DNA of 64,000 nt from Blastococcus haudaquaticus (GTDB taxonomy: Bacteria > Actinomycetota > Actinomycetes > Mycobacteriales > Geodermatophilaceae), in assembly GCF_900230285.1 (NCBI RefSeq), contig NZ_OCNK01000002.1, positions 186,001 to 250,000 on the forward strand, read 5' to 3'. Below the pieces are notes generated by a model. That model searched no databases. It saw only the letters and a list, made by a program, of their open reading frames with translations, and was not told where the DNA came from. Below, in pieces: positions 22,189 through 30,957 of the stretch (positions are counted from its first letter, which is position 1; the number at the start of each line of letters is the position of its first letter). A program made the position numbers and the translations under genes.

Positions 22189-23153
22189 CTCCCGAGGTCG
22201 ACGGTCCGGTCGAGGAACGAGGTCAGCTCGCGGCGGCTGGGCAGCCCTTCGTAGTCGCCCAGGCTCTGCACGCAGTAGGCGCCCATGGCGTTCGCCGTCC
22301 GCAGGCGCTCCGCCGGGTCCATGTCCCACAGCCGGGCGGCGAGATAGCCGGCGGCGAAGGCGTCGCCGGCGCCGATCGGGTCGACCTGGCGCGCCGGGAA
22401 GCCGGGAGAGCTCAGCCGCTCCCCGTCCACGACCGCCGCGCAGCCCCGGGCGCCGAGCTTCAGCACGACCTCCCCGGGGCCCCGGTCGGCCAGGTGGTCC
22501 AGGCAGGTGTCCTCGTCCCAGCCCCACAGGGCCCGGGCCTCCTCGTCGCCGACGAGCAGGACGTCGACGTGCGGCAGCATCGCCTCGCTCGCCGCGCGCG
22601 CCGCCGCGGCGTCCCAGAGCCGGCTCCGGTAGTTGACGTCGTAGCTCACCCGCACACCCGCCGCCCGGGCGGTCCGCGCCGCCCACGGCAGGAACTCGGC
22701 CGCCTCGGGCGACAGCGCGCCGGTGATCCCGGTGAGATGCAGGAAGTCGGCACCCCCGAGGACCGCGGGGTCGAACGCGCCCGGCGCGAGCGTCGAGGCC
22801 GCCGATCCGCGCCGGTAGTAGTACACCCGGTGGGCGCCGGCCACCTCCTCGCGCAGGTACAGCCCGGTGGGCCGGTCGGGCACCCGCCGCACGGCCCTGG
22901 TGTCCACGCCCTCGGCGCGGATCCGGTGCAGGACGAGCTCCCCCGGCTCGTCCTCCCCCACCGCGCTCACCCAGGCGGCCGGGACGCCGAGCCGCGAGAG
23001 ACCGATGGCGACGTTGCTCTCGGCACCGCCGATGGACAGCGTCACCGCCCCCGCATGACGGAGCCGGCCCGGAGCGGTGGGGACGACGAGCACCATCGTC
23101 TCACCCGCGGTGACCACCCGGACCTGTGCCGCGTCCGCCGTCGGCTCACTCAC
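22185..23153 (-). CDS. kdgK: PfkB family kinase, 2-keto-3-deoxygluconate kinase-like
   Basis: Ribokinase-fold sugar kinase, 322 aa. Motifs: GGAESNVAIGLSRLG at the N-terminal substrate site, YYYRRGSAAS (typical of 2-keto-3-deoxygluconate kinases), YDVNYRSRLWD and the anion-hole/catalytic base motif DPIGAGDAFAAG. It would phosphorylate a 2-keto-3-deoxy sugar acid with ATP in the cytoplasm. Its GTG start overlaps the transporter stop by 8 bp and its stop overlaps the aldolase ATG, so all three are translationally coupled. Galactonate dehydratase, which makes 2-keto-3-deoxygalactonate, is encoded about 4 kb away, supporting the assignment. Confidence 0.85.
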   Translation of the reverse strand: MSEPTADAAQVRVVTAGETMVLVVPTAPGRLRHAGAVTLSIGGAESNVAIGLSRLGVPAAWVSAVGEDEPGELVLHRIRAEGVDTRAVRRVPDRPTGLYLREEVAGAHRVYYYRRGSAASTLAPGAFDPAVLGGADFLHLTGITGALSPEAAEFLPWAARTARAAGVRVSYDVNYRSRLWDAAAARAASEAMLPHVDVLLVGDEEARALWGWDEDTCLDHLADRGPGEVVLKLGARGCAAVVDGERLSSPGFPARQVDPIGAGDAFAAGYLAARLWDMDPAERLRTANAMGAYCVQSLGDYEGLPSRRELTSFLDRTVDLGR

Positions 23154-24591
23154 CGAAGAGCTTGCGGATCTGCTCGTTGAAGGTGAGGACGAACAGGAAG
23201 CCGAAGAGGAGGAAGGACCAGACCAGCGCCGCGATGCGCCCGGCGCCGGGCCGGATCTCCTTCGGCAGCGTCCGCCGGTTCACCAGCAGCAGTAGGGCCG
23301 AGTAGATGAACATCATCAGCCCACCGGTGACGGCGGCGATGACCAGCAGCACGAGCGGCTGGTCGAGCCCCGACAGCAGCACCACGACGCCGATGAGGAC
23401 CAGGCCCCAGACCAGGCCGAAGTAGATCTTGCTCTCGTTCGCGTCCTTCAGGTAGGCGGTCTTGAGGACGTCGGCGCCGAGGCGGCTGGTGTAGTCGACG
23501 ATGCCGAGCGCCGCCGCGAACAGCGAGAAGGCCCCGATGATCCAGAAGAAGGTGCCGAACCAGCCACCGACGGTGTCGTTGAGGACGTCGCCCTCCGCCT
23601 CGAGGAAGGAGATGTCGCTGGCCAACCCCTCCTGGCCGAAGACCGTGGCATAGGCGAGGAGGGAGGTGAAGAGGATGGTGAGGAAGCTGATCAGCACGAA
23701 GGTGGTCAGCTGCTCGGTGTTGGCGAACCTCCACCAGCGCCGCCACCGGCCCAGGTTGTCGGGGGTCGGCTCGAACACGAAGCCGGTCGACGGCGCGGCC
23801 TCGGGGTGGCCGGTCACCGGGCTGACGATCCGCGGCACGTAGGCGCCCATGCCGAAGCCCTTGTCGCGGATCCAGTTGCTCTGGCACAGGTTCTGACCGC
23901 CCCCGGCCCCGGCGAACGCCAGGGCTCCCATGAGCAGCGCGAATCCGAGCTCCTCGGCGGGCAGCCCGGCCTCGGTGATGATCTGGGGTGTGTCGGCCCA
24001 CGTCGACGCGCCGATGGCGGCGAACGAGGCGACGACGATCAGCAGCAGCACCGCCGCCACCTTGACCATCTGGATCTTCTCGAGGGCCTGGTACACCACC
24101 GGGGCCATCGTCAGGATCAGGCCGATGGCCAGCAGCATGCCGATCGCGATCGGCACCACGCTGCCGCCGACCAGGTAGGTCACCAGCGTGGCGGAGCTGG
24201 TCGCCCAGCCGGGCCAGATGTTCGCGAAGTACGCCAGCATCGCGAACACCAGGCCCCAGTGCCGCCAGTAGCGGCTGAAGCCGGTGAGCGCGGTCTCCCC
24301 GGTGGCGAGCGTGTACCGCTCGATCTCCATGTTGAGGAAGTACTGGGTCGCCAGGCCGACGAAGGCGGCCCAGACGAACACCAGCCCGACCTGGGAGGCG
24401 ATGTACGGGTAGAGGATGAACTCACCGCTGGCCATGCCGACGCCGGCGGCGATGATGCCGGGCCCGATGACCTTGCGGAAGCTGGACGGCGGTTCCGGCA
24501 TGTCCCGGACCGCGGGCGCGGCCAGGTACTTGGTCGGGAACCGGTCCACCACGGAGGAGGGGCGCCCCTCCGACTGACGGGTCGTGGCCAT
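23146..24591 (-). CDS. Nramp-fold transporter lacking the DPGN metal motif
   Basis: Membrane transporter of the Nramp/MntH superfamily, 481 aa, about eleven or twelve segments. The TM1 region is GPGIIAAGVGMASGEFILYPY, shown here as GVGMASGE; canonical Nramp proteins have DPGN there, and the TM6 MPH motif is replaced by AGAGGGQN. So the manganese/iron-binding residues are missing. Such Nramp-related proteins often sit in sugar-acid or organic-acid gene clusters, as here, first in an operon with a KDG-type kinase and an aldolase. Uptake of an organic substrate rather than a metal is the likely role (inference). The ATG is preceded by AGGAGACGAG. Confidence 0.83.
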   Translation of the reverse strand: MATTRQSEGRPSSVVDRFPTKYLAAPAVRDMPEPPSSFRKVIGPGIIAAGVGMASGEFILYPYIASQVGLVFVWAAFVGLATQYFLNMEIERYTLATGETALTGFSRYWRHWGLVFAMLAYFANIWPGWATSSATLVTYLVGGSVVPIAIGMLLAIGLILTMAPVVYQALEKIQMVKVAAVLLLIVVASFAAIGASTWADTPQIITEAGLPAEELGFALLMGALAFAGAGGGQNLCQSNWIRDKGFGMGAYVPRIVSPVTGHPEAAPSTGFVFEPTPDNLGRWRRWWRFANTEQLTTFVLISFLTILFTSLLAYATVFGQEGLASDISFLEAEGDVLNDTVGGWFGTFFWIIGAFSLFAAALGIVDYTSRLGADVLKTAYLKDANESKIYFGLVWGLVLIGVVVLLSGLDQPLVLLVIAAVTGGLMMFIYSALLLLVNRRTLPKEIRPGAGRIAALVWSFLLFGFLFVLTFNEQIRKLFGE

Positions 24592-24672
24592 CTCGTCTCC
24601 TGTGCCCAGGGTCACATGCGAGCGGGTCATTCCTGCCACGTCGGGAGCCGCTCGGCAACCCCGGCGCGGTGA

Positions 24673-25977
24673 TCAGCCCGAGACGTCCGGGTAGCCGCCG
24701 GTTCCGTGCGGCGTGAAGCCGACGTGCCGGTCGGACAGGTCCTCGGTGCGCCGCACGCCCAGCAGCTGCATCGAGCGCTGGTACTCCTCGGCGAGGATCC
24801 GGTACGCGCGCAGCACGCCCTCCTGGCCGCCGGCCATGAGCCCGTACAGGTACGCCCGGCCGATCATCGCGGCGTCGGCACCGAGTGCGCGGGCGGCGAC
24901 GATGTCCTGGCCGTGCAGGATCCCGCCGTCGATGAGCACCGTGGCCCGCGGTCCCACGGCCGCCCGGATGGCGGGGAGGACGTCCAGCGTCGCGGGGGTG
25001 CGGTCCAGCTGCCGCCCGCCGTGGTTGGACACGACCACCCCGTCGGCGCCGTGGTCCATGATCTCGCGGGCCGACGCCGGGTTCGTCACCCCCTTGACCA
25101 GGATCGGGCCGGCCCATCGAGCACGCAGCCAGTCCAGCGAGGTGAAGTCCAGCCCGGGGTCGAAGAGCATGCTCGCCACCTCGGCCGGGGAGGGGTTCCC
25201 CTCCACCTCGTCCAGCGAGGCGAAGCCGATGGTCGGGGTGGTCAGCTTGTGCAACCACCATCCCGGGAAGCGCGACATGTTGAGGAAGGTCTTCGCCGTG
25301 AGCGTCGGCGGGATCGTCAGGCCGTTGACGACGTCCCGGAGACGCATGCCCGACACCGAGGTGTCGACGGTGAGCACGAGGGTGGAGTAGCCCTGCGCCT
25401 CGGCCCGGGAGAGCAGCATCTCGTTCATCGCCCGGTCCGACGTGTAGTAGACCTGGAACCACAGCTCGGCCCCGGGCGCGGCGGCGCGCACGTCCTCGAT
25501 GGACGTGGAACCCACCGTCGACAGCGCGTACGGCACCCCGACGTGCTGGGCAACGCGCGCCACGGCCGCCTCGCCGTGGTGGTGCATCATCCGGGTGTAG
25601 CCGGTGGGCCCGAAGACGAGCGGCAGCGGCAGCCGCCGACCGAGCAGCTCGACGCCGGTGTCGGGATCGGCGACCGAGCGCAGCGCGTCCGGCCGGAACA
25701 CGACCCGCCGGTAGGCCGCCACGTTGCGGGCCGCGGTGATCTCCTCCTCGGCCGCGCCGTCGACGTAGTCGAAGACCGCCCGCGGCGTGGTCCGCTGCGC
25801 CGCCGCACGGAGGTCGCGGACGGTGAGCGCGCCGTCGAGACGTCGTGCCGTCCGGCCGAACCGGGGTCTCCGGAACTGCACGAGCTCCCGGAGCTCGGAC
25901 CACCTCGGCACCTGCCGGACGGTCCGGACCGGCGGAAGCGGCTCCTCGGCCCCCATGTCCCTCACCCCCGTGTCCAT
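24673..25977 (-). CDS. FMN-dependent alpha-hydroxy acid dehydrogenase/oxidase
   Basis: FMN-binding TIM-barrel enzyme of the glycolate oxidase/L-lactate dehydrogenase/mandelate dehydrogenase family, 434 aa, oxidising an L-2-hydroxy acid to a 2-oxo acid. Seen: YVDGAAEEEITA, FGPTGYTRMMH, STVGSTSIEDV, ILVKGV with the flavin lysine, the catalytic histidine/arginine motif VVSNHGGRQLD, and the phosphate loop LIDGGILHGQD. The N-terminal 45 residues are an extension. The ATG eight codons in (25956) has a better ribosome site (GAGGG) and may be the true start. It is 81 bp upstream of the transporter gene in the same direction. Confidence 0.88.
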   Translation of the reverse strand: MDTGVRDMGAEEPLPPVRTVRQVPRWSELRELVQFRRPRFGRTARRLDGALTVRDLRAAAQRTTPRAVFDYVDGAAEEEITAARNVAAYRRVVFRPDALRSVADPDTGVELLGRRLPLPLVFGPTGYTRMMHHHGEAAVARVAQHVGVPYALSTVGSTSIEDVRAAAPGAELWFQVYYTSDRAMNEMLLSRAEAQGYSTLVLTVDTSVSGMRLRDVVNGLTIPPTLTAKTFLNMSRFPGWWLHKLTTPTIGFASLDEVEGNPSPAEVASMLFDPGLDFTSLDWLRARWAGPILVKGVTNPASAREIMDHGADGVVVSNHGGRQLDRTPATLDVLPAIRAAVGPRATVLIDGGILHGQDIVAARALGADAAMIGRAYLYGLMAGGQEGVLRAYRILAEEYQRSMQLLGVRRTEDLSDRHVGFTPHGTGGYPDVSG

Positions 25978-26080
25978 CGGGCGTTCGCGTCGTCGTCCCG
26001 GTGTGGGACGGGTGCACCCAGAGTGTCAGCTCGGCGGTCCGGGCGCCGTTCCGCCGCGTCCCCCGGCAACGCCGACCGCG

Positions 26081-27022
26081 TCAGCGCTCGACCGGGTTCC
26101 GTAGCTCCTCACCGGCCAGCAGCGCGGCCAGGTTGGCCGAGATCAGCGCGTCCGCACCCACCGGCCGGCCGCCGGCTGCGTGCGGGGTGAGGAGCAGGTT
26201 CGGCGCGTCCCAGAGCGGGGAGTCGGCCGGCAACGGCTCGACGGCGGTGACGTCGAGCGCGGCCCCCGCGATGCGCCCCTCCGCCAGCGCCGCGACCAGC
26301 GCCGGCTCGTCGACGGTGGAGCCCCTCCCGACGTTGACCACGAGGGCGTGCGACGGGAGAGCGGCCAGCCGGGCGGCGTCCAGGGCGTTCCGGGTGCCCG
26401 CGGTGGAGGGCAGGATCATGACGAGGACGTCGGTCGGGCCGAGCTCCGCCTCCAGGTCGTGCTCGGTGACCACGGGGAACCCCGACCGCTCCCCCGCACT
26501 GCGGCCGATCCCCCGGACGCGGGCCCCCAGCCGGCGCAGCAGGGGGGCGAGGGTCTGCCCGATGTTGCCGAAGCCCCAGACGAGGACGCGGGCGTCCAGC
26601 AGGGTGGTCACCGCGCCGGCCGGGTGCAGCGGCTGCAGGCCACCCAGTTCGTCGGCCCAGCGGTGTGCGGTCTGCGCCGCCGTCGCGGCGGGCAGCCGGC
26701 GCACCAGGGAGAGCACCAGCGCCAGCGCGTGCTCGGTGACGGGGCGGTCGTGCAGACCGGTGCCGGAGGTGAGGAGCACGCTGCCGGGGAAGCCCGCGGC
26801 GAGGACGGCGTCCGGCCCGGCCGCGAGGGTCTGCACCCAGCGCAGCCCTGGCATCCGGCCGGAGACGGTGGCGAGGTCGTCGACCGCATTGCCCCAGACC
26901 ACCAGCGCCTCGGCGTCCAGGTGCTCGTCCGGGACCGGGGCCGAGACGTCGTAGGTCACCGCCTCGACCCCCTCGGGCAGGGTCGGGTCGAGTGGGAGCG
27001 AGTCCGGCAGCAGCAGTTTCAT
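26081..27022 (-). CDS. D-2-hydroxyacid dehydrogenase
   Basis: NAD-dependent D-2-hydroxyacid dehydrogenase, 313 aa, distinct from the one at 20.3 kb. The N-terminal domain is degenerate and short ([16 protein letters not shown]), the Rossmann motif is WGFGNIGQ, catalytic Arg is in NVGRGSTVD, Glu in DVTAVEPLP and His in TPHAAGG. Such proteins reduce hydroxypyruvate, glyoxylate or related acids. It is divergent from galactonate dehydratase with a 166-bp gap and so probably belongs to the same sugar-acid regulon. The start is a good hydrophobic first strand; the longer reading frame upstream is spurious. Confidence 0.87.
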   Translation of the reverse strand: MKLLLPDSLPLDPTLPEGVEAVTYDVSAPVPDEHLDAEALVVWGNAVDDLATVSGRMPGLRWVQTLAAGPDAVLAAGFPGSVLLTSGTGLHDRPVTEHALALVLSLVRRLPAATAAQTAHRWADELGGLQPLHPAGAVTTLLDARVLVWGFGNIGQTLAPLLRRLGARVRGIGRSAGERSGFPVVTEHDLEAELGPTDVLVMILPSTAGTRNALDAARLAALPSHALVVNVGRGSTVDEPALVAALAEGRIAGAALDVTAVEPLPADSPLWDAPNLLLTPHAAGGRPVGADALISANLAALLAGEELRNPVER

Positions 27023-27188
27023 CGGATGACCGCCTCCATCGGTCCGACGGCGCCGGGGCGGCCTCCGTCGTGCGCGGAGCGATGGCGGGACCCGCCCGGC
27101 CGCAGCACACTGCCATCGTGCAGAGCGGCCGCACAGCTGTCCTCCTGGGGGGCCCGGGAAGCGCCGGACCCGCCGGACGGTCGGCCGG

Positions 27189-28337
27189 ATGAGGATCAGG
27201 CAGATCGAGACGTTCCTGGTACCGCCCCGCTGGCTGTTCGTGAAGGTGTCCACCGACGAGGGCGTCAGCGGCTGGGGCGAGGCGACGCTCGAGGGACGCA
27301 GCGCCACCGTCCAGGCGGCGGTCCAGGAGCTGGCGGACCTCCTCGTGGGTCGTGACCCGCTCCGGATCGAGGACCACTGGCAGGTGATGACCAGGTCCGG
27401 TTTCTACCGCGGCGGGCCGGTGCTCGCGTCGGCCGTCGCGGGGCTGGACCAGGCGCTGTGGGACATCGCCGGCAGGACCTACGGCGCGCCGGTCCACCAG
27501 CTGCTCGGTGGCCCCGTGCGCGACCGCGTGCGGGTCTACAGCTGGATCGGTGGCGACGAGCCGGCGGAGGTGGCCGATCGGGCCGCGGCGCAACGGGCCG
27601 CGGGTTTCACCGCGGTGAAGCTGAACGCGTCCGGCCGGATGGGCCTGCTTGACACGTCGGCGGCGATCGACCACACCCTCGGGCTGGCCGCCGCGGCCCG
27701 CGAGGCCATGGGGCCCGACGGCGACTTCGCCCTGGACTTCCACGGCCGGTTCACGACGCCGATGGCGCGTCGCGTCGTGGCGGAGCTCGAGCCCTTGCGA
27801 CCACTGTTCGTGGAGGAGCCCGTTCTCCCGGAGTACGCCGGCGACCGTCTCCGCGACGTCGTCGGGGCCACGACCATCCCTATCGCCACGGGCGAGCGCC
27901 TCTACAGCCGCACCGAGTTCCTCCCCGTCCTCCGGGCCGGGATCGCCGTGGCCCAACCGGACGTGTCCCATGCGGGCGGCATCTCCGAGTGCCGCCGGAT
28001 CGCGGCCCTGGCGGAGACGTTCGACGTCCTCCTTGCGCCGCACTGCCCGATCGGGCCGATCGCGCTCGCCGCGTGCCTGCAGGTGGACTTCGCGACACCC
28101 AACGTGCTGATCCAGGAGCAGAGCCTGGGCATCCACTACAACACCACCTCGGACCTGCTCGACTACCTCGTCGACCCGACCGTGTTCACGTTCGACCAGG
28201 GGTGGTGCGCCCGTCCCACCGGTCCCGGCCTCGGCATCGAGATCGACGAGGCCGCCGTCCGGCGGGCGGCTGAGACCGGGCACGCATGGCGCGGACCGGT
28301 CTGGCGCCATCCCGACGGCTCGTTCGCGGAGTGGTGA
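27189..28337 (+). CDS. dgoD: D-galactonate dehydratase (enolase superfamily)
   Basis: Enolase-superfamily dehydratase of 382 aa, the same length as E. coli DgoD. It removes water from D-galactonate to give 2-keto-3-deoxy-D-galactonate (De Ley-Doudoroff pathway). Signature residues: [10 protein letters not shown] and GLDQALWDI in the capping region, KLNASG near the second strand, metal/general-acid ligands in LDFHGRF (Asp and His), VEEPVLPEY (Glu), ATGERLYSR (Glu), and [10 protein letters not shown]. DgoD enzymes carry this histidine after the first metal aspartate, as here. No strong ribosome site precedes the ATG. The kinase and aldolase that could process the product are encoded a few kb away on the opposite strand. 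Confidence 0.88.
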   Translation: MRIRQIETFLVPPRWLFVKVSTDEGVSGWGEATLEGRSATVQAAVQELADLLVGRDPLRIEDHWQVMTRSGFYRGGPVLASAVAGLDQALWDIAGRTYGAPVHQLLGGPVRDRVRVYSWIGGDEPAEVADRAAAQRAAGFTAVKLNASGRMGLLDTSAAIDHTLGLAAAAREAMGPDGDFALDFHGRFTTPMARRVVAELEPLRPLFVEEPVLPEYAGDRLRDVVGATTIPIATGERLYSRTEFLPVLRAGIAVAQPDVSHAGGISECRRIAALAETFDVLLAPHCPIGPIALAACLQVDFATPNVLIQEQSLGIHYNTTSDLLDYLVDPTVFTFDQGWCARPTGPGLGIEIDEAAVRRAAETGHAWRGPVWRHPDGSFAEW

Positions 28338-28351
28338 TCCGCGACGTCAAT

Positions 28352-28372
28352 CCCCCTGGTGACCGACGGGGG
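28352..28372. terminator. possible bidirectional terminator between convergent genes
   Basis: CCCCC-T-GGT-G-ACC-GAC-GGGGG forms a nested hairpin (5-bp outer, 3-bp inner stem) in the 39-bp space between the convergent dgoD and hydrolase genes. There is no U-tract, as is common in actinobacteria. Confidence 0.4.
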
Positions 28373-28376
28373 CTGA

Positions 28377-29111
28377 TCAGCCCAGGTCGCCGAGGGCGCC
28401 CAGCACCGCCGGCCAGGCTGCGCTGCGCGGATCGATCAGCGCGAAGTGCCCGCCGTCGACGCGGGTGAGCACCGCCCCGGGGTGGGAGCGCCGGTAGGAC
28501 TCGCTCACCTCCAGGGGCACGATGCCGTCCTCGATGCCGTGCACGATCCGGACCGGGCACGCGGGTGCGGGCAGCCGCGCGGGATCGAGGTCCGCGCGCG
28601 CGTCGGCGTCCTCCCCCAGGAAGGCCGGCACCGCGTTCCCGTCCAGCCGCAGCTGCTGGGCCAGACGGAGGTCCGCGACCGGAGCCAGCGCCAGCACGCC
28701 GGCCGGCTCCTCGAGCGCTGCGGCGACCTGCAGCACCAGGTGGCCTCCGGCCGAGTGCCCGACGAGGACGACCCGCCGGCTCGCGAACTCCGGCATACCG
28801 GCGACCATCCGTACCGCCTCGTGGACGTCTCGCACGGCGAGGTCCGGCCGGCCGGGAACGCGCCGGTACTCCGGCATGACCGACGCCCACCCGGCCGCCG
28901 CGAGGGCCTCGGTCAGCGGCCTCAGGTGCACCCGGTCGAACGACGGGCGCCAGAACCCGCCGTGCACCACGACGAGCACCGGCCGGTCGGCCGCCGATCC
29001 CCCGGCGAACCGGACGTCGGCCACCTGGTCGCCGGTGCCGAACGCCCGAACGGCGTCCGGTGCCGGCGCGGGACGACTCAGCACCGACCGGTCCTCCGCG
29101 CGGCTCCCCAT
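28377..29111 (-). CDS. alpha/beta hydrolase with HGGFW motif (kynurenine formamidase-like)
   Basis: Esterase-type alpha/beta hydrolase, 244 aa. The HGGFW motif at about 50-54 (consensus HGG(Y/F)W) and nucleophile GHSAGGH near 118 are shared with alpha/beta-fold kynurenine formamidases and BD-FAE esterases; the acid lies in HGIEDGIVPL and the histidine in DGGHFALID. A kynureninase gene lies 1.8 kb away, which makes N-formylkynurenine hydrolysis plausible (inference). The first ATG is used; the upstream extension is a shadow of the TetR gene. It follows the TetR gene by 34 bp in the same direction and may be co-transcribed. Confidence 0.83.
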   Translation of the reverse strand: MGSRAEDRSVLSRPAPAPDAVRAFGTGDQVADVRFAGGSAADRPVLVVVHGGFWRPSFDRVHLRPLTEALAAAGWASVMPEYRRVPGRPDLAVRDVHEAVRMVAGMPEFASRRVVLVGHSAGGHLVLQVAAALEEPAGVLALAPVADLRLAQQLRLDGNAVPAFLGEDADARADLDPARLPAPACPVRIVHGIEDGIVPLEVSESYRRSHPGAVLTRVDGGHFALIDPRSAAWPAVLGALGDLG

Positions 29112-29145
29112 GCGCCAGTAGTACCCCGCCCGGCGCCGGGGCAGG

Positions 29146-29733
29146 TCAGGAGCGGTGCCGGGCGATCGCGGCGGCGGCCAGGGCGCGCGCCCGCGGTGGC
29201 GTCCCACCGGGCACGAGGCGGTGACGGGTGCGCGCGGCGAGGGCGCCGTCGTAGAGGAGGAGGAGCTCGGCAGCGAGGGCGTCCGGGTCGGCAGCACCGG
29301 CGTCCGCGGCCAGCGCACGCAACCGGTCGTCGAGCAGCCGGGTGTCCGCGACGAGCCACTCCTGCGCCGGATGCCCGGAGTCGCAGATCTCGACGGCGGC
29401 GGCGAGGAAGGCACACCCCCGCGTCGACCCCTGGGGGCCCGGGAACACGTCCAGGGCGTCGAAGACCGCCAGGGCGCGCGCGTCGGGGTCGTCGCCGCAA
29501 CGCTGCAGCGCGTCGTCCCACGCCGCGCGCCACCGCTCGTGCCGGCGGCGCAGGTAGGCGGCGACGAGGTGGTCCTTGCCCGGGAAGTGCGCGTAGAGCG
29601 TCGCCGGTGCCACCCGGGCTCGCCGGAGGACGGCGTCGACACCGGTCGCCGCGATGCCGCGCTCGAAGAACAGCTCCTCGGCGGCGTCCAGCAGACGCTC
29701 GCGCGCCGGTGCCCGCCCGCTGTCCCCGACCAC
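29146..29733 (-). CDS. TetR family transcriptional regulator
   Basis: Repressor of the TetR family, 195 aa (202 if started at the GTG at 29754). The helix-turn-helix is at about residues 12-55 with GVDAVLRRARVAPATLYAHFPGK, shown partly, and the rest is the helical ligand-binding domain (GCAFLAAAVEICD, then EWLVADTRLLDDRL). The start at 29733 has AGGGG close upstream; the outer GTG would be a single base away from the start codon of the divergent MFS gene. A large dyad covers both starts, so it likely represses itself and the MFS-kynureninase-MBL operon. The inducer is unknown. Confidence 0.88.
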   Translation of the reverse strand: MVGDSGRAPARERLLDAAEELFFERGIAATGVDAVLRRARVAPATLYAHFPGKDHLVAAYLRRRHERWRAAWDDALQRCGDDPDARALAVFDALDVFPGPQGSTRGCAFLAAAVEICDSGHPAQEWLVADTRLLDDRLRALAADAGAADPDALAAELLLLYDGALAARTRHRLVPGGTPPRARALAAAAIARHRS

Positions 29734-29740
29734 GTCCCCT

Positions 29741-29777
29741 ACTGTAACGATCACTATGGTGAAGCGATCGTTTCAGT
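29741..29777. promoter_or_regulatory. TetR operator covering both divergent starts
   Basis: ACTGTAACGATC (29741-29752) and GATCGTTTCAGT (29766-29777) are inverted repeats matching at 11 of 12 positions around a 13-bp spacer. The spacer contains the MFS ATG, and the left arm contains TGTAAC, a possible -10 element for a leaderless MFS transcript. Confidence 0.65.
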
Positions 29778-30931
29778 CCGGCACGGCCACGACCGGGGCA
29801 CCGGCCCTGGTGGCCTCGGGAGCGGGCCTGATCGCGGTGACCTACGGGGTGGTCCGCTACGGGTACGGCCTGCAGCTCCCTCGGCTGACGGCGGAGTTCT
29901 CGCTGTCGCCGCGCGCAGCGGGCGCCATCGCAGCGGGCAGCTTCGCCGCCTACTGCGCCGCTGCCCTGGCCGCCCAGCGGATGATCGCCCGTCGGGGAGC
30001 CCGGGTGCTCCTGTGGCTGGCCGCCGGTCTGGCGGCGTCGGGGGCCCTCCTGGTCGCGCTGTCCTGGTCCGCGCCGACCCTGGCGCTGGGCGTCCTCGTG
30101 GCGGGCAGCGCCGCCGGCGCCGCCTCTCCGGCCCTGGTCGTCGCCATCGCCTCGACGGTGCGCCACCCGCTGGCCGCCCGGGCGCAGGCGGTGGTCAACG
30201 CGGGCACCGGCCTCGGCGTCGCGCTGACCGGCGCCGCGGTCCTGGCCGCGCCGCAGGCCTGGCGCCCGGTCTGGGTCGGCGCCGCTGCCGCCGCCCTGCT
30301 CACCGCCGCGGCGGTGGACCGCCGCGCCCGCTGGCCCGCGGTCGCCCAGCGTCCGGCAGCCACGGCGCACTCCCCCGCGACGCCGATGCGGCGTCCTGTC
30401 CTCGCCGCGGCCGTCGCCGGGACCGGCAGCGCGGCGGTGTGGACCTTCGGACGCGACCTGATCACCACCACCGGCGGCCTGCCCGAGCGGACCACCGCGG
30501 TGCTCTGGTGCCTGCTCGGTGCGGCGGCCGTGCTCGGGGCGCTCAGCGGCGACGCCGTCCGGGTGCTCGGCCTCCGGCGCGCATGGGGCCTGACCGCGAC
30601 GCTGTCCGCCGCCGGTACCGCCGTGCTCGCCCTCGCGCCCGGCTCGGCGCCGAGCGCAGCTCTCGCCGGTGCGGTGTTCGGCGGCGCGTACACCGCGCTC
30701 AGCGGAGTGCTCATCGCCTGGGCCGGTGTCCTGCGGCCGGCCGCCGCGGGCCGCGGGACGGCCACCCTGTTCACCGCCCTGACGGCCGGGCAGGCCGTCG
30801 GCGCGCTGGCAACCGGCGTCCTCGCGGACCAGGCCGGCACCCAGACCGCGTTCTGGGCCGGCGCGGCGGTGCTGCTCGCCGCGGCCGGCGTCCTTCCTGC
30901 CGGGACGACGGCCGATCGACACGCCGGATAA
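29756..30931 (+). CDS. MFS transporter
   Basis: Major facilitator superfamily permease, 391 aa with about eleven to twelve hydrophobic segments and a small cytoplasmic loop around residues 185-215. The YGVVRYGYGLQLPRL segment in the first helix is seen in the YbfB/CynX-like drug-efflux and uptake subgroup. The substrate is unknown; since it is followed by kynureninase, a tryptophan or kynurenine metabolite is a reasonable guess. The ATG is directly opposite the TetR start, inside the operator, and has no ribosome site, consistent with a leaderless mRNA. The next gene starts 26 bp after the stop. Confidence 0.85.
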   Translation: MVKRSFQSGTATTGAPALVASGAGLIAVTYGVVRYGYGLQLPRLTAEFSLSPRAAGAIAAGSFAAYCAAALAAQRMIARRGARVLLWLAAGLAASGALLVALSWSAPTLALGVLVAGSAAGAASPALVVAIASTVRHPLAARAQAVVNAGTGLGVALTGAAVLAAPQAWRPVWVGAAAAALLTAAAVDRRARWPAVAQRPAATAHSPATPMRRPVLAAAVAGTGSAAVWTFGRDLITTTGGLPERTTAVLWCLLGAAAVLGALSGDAVRVLGLRRAWGLTATLSAAGTAVLALAPGSAPSAALAGAVFGGAYTALSGVLIAWAGVLRPAAAGRGTATLFTALTAGQAVGALATGVLADQAGTQTAFWAGAAVLLAAAGVLPAGTTADRHAG

Positions 30932-30957
30932 CGTCCGGAGCGGACCAGGGAGGCGCC

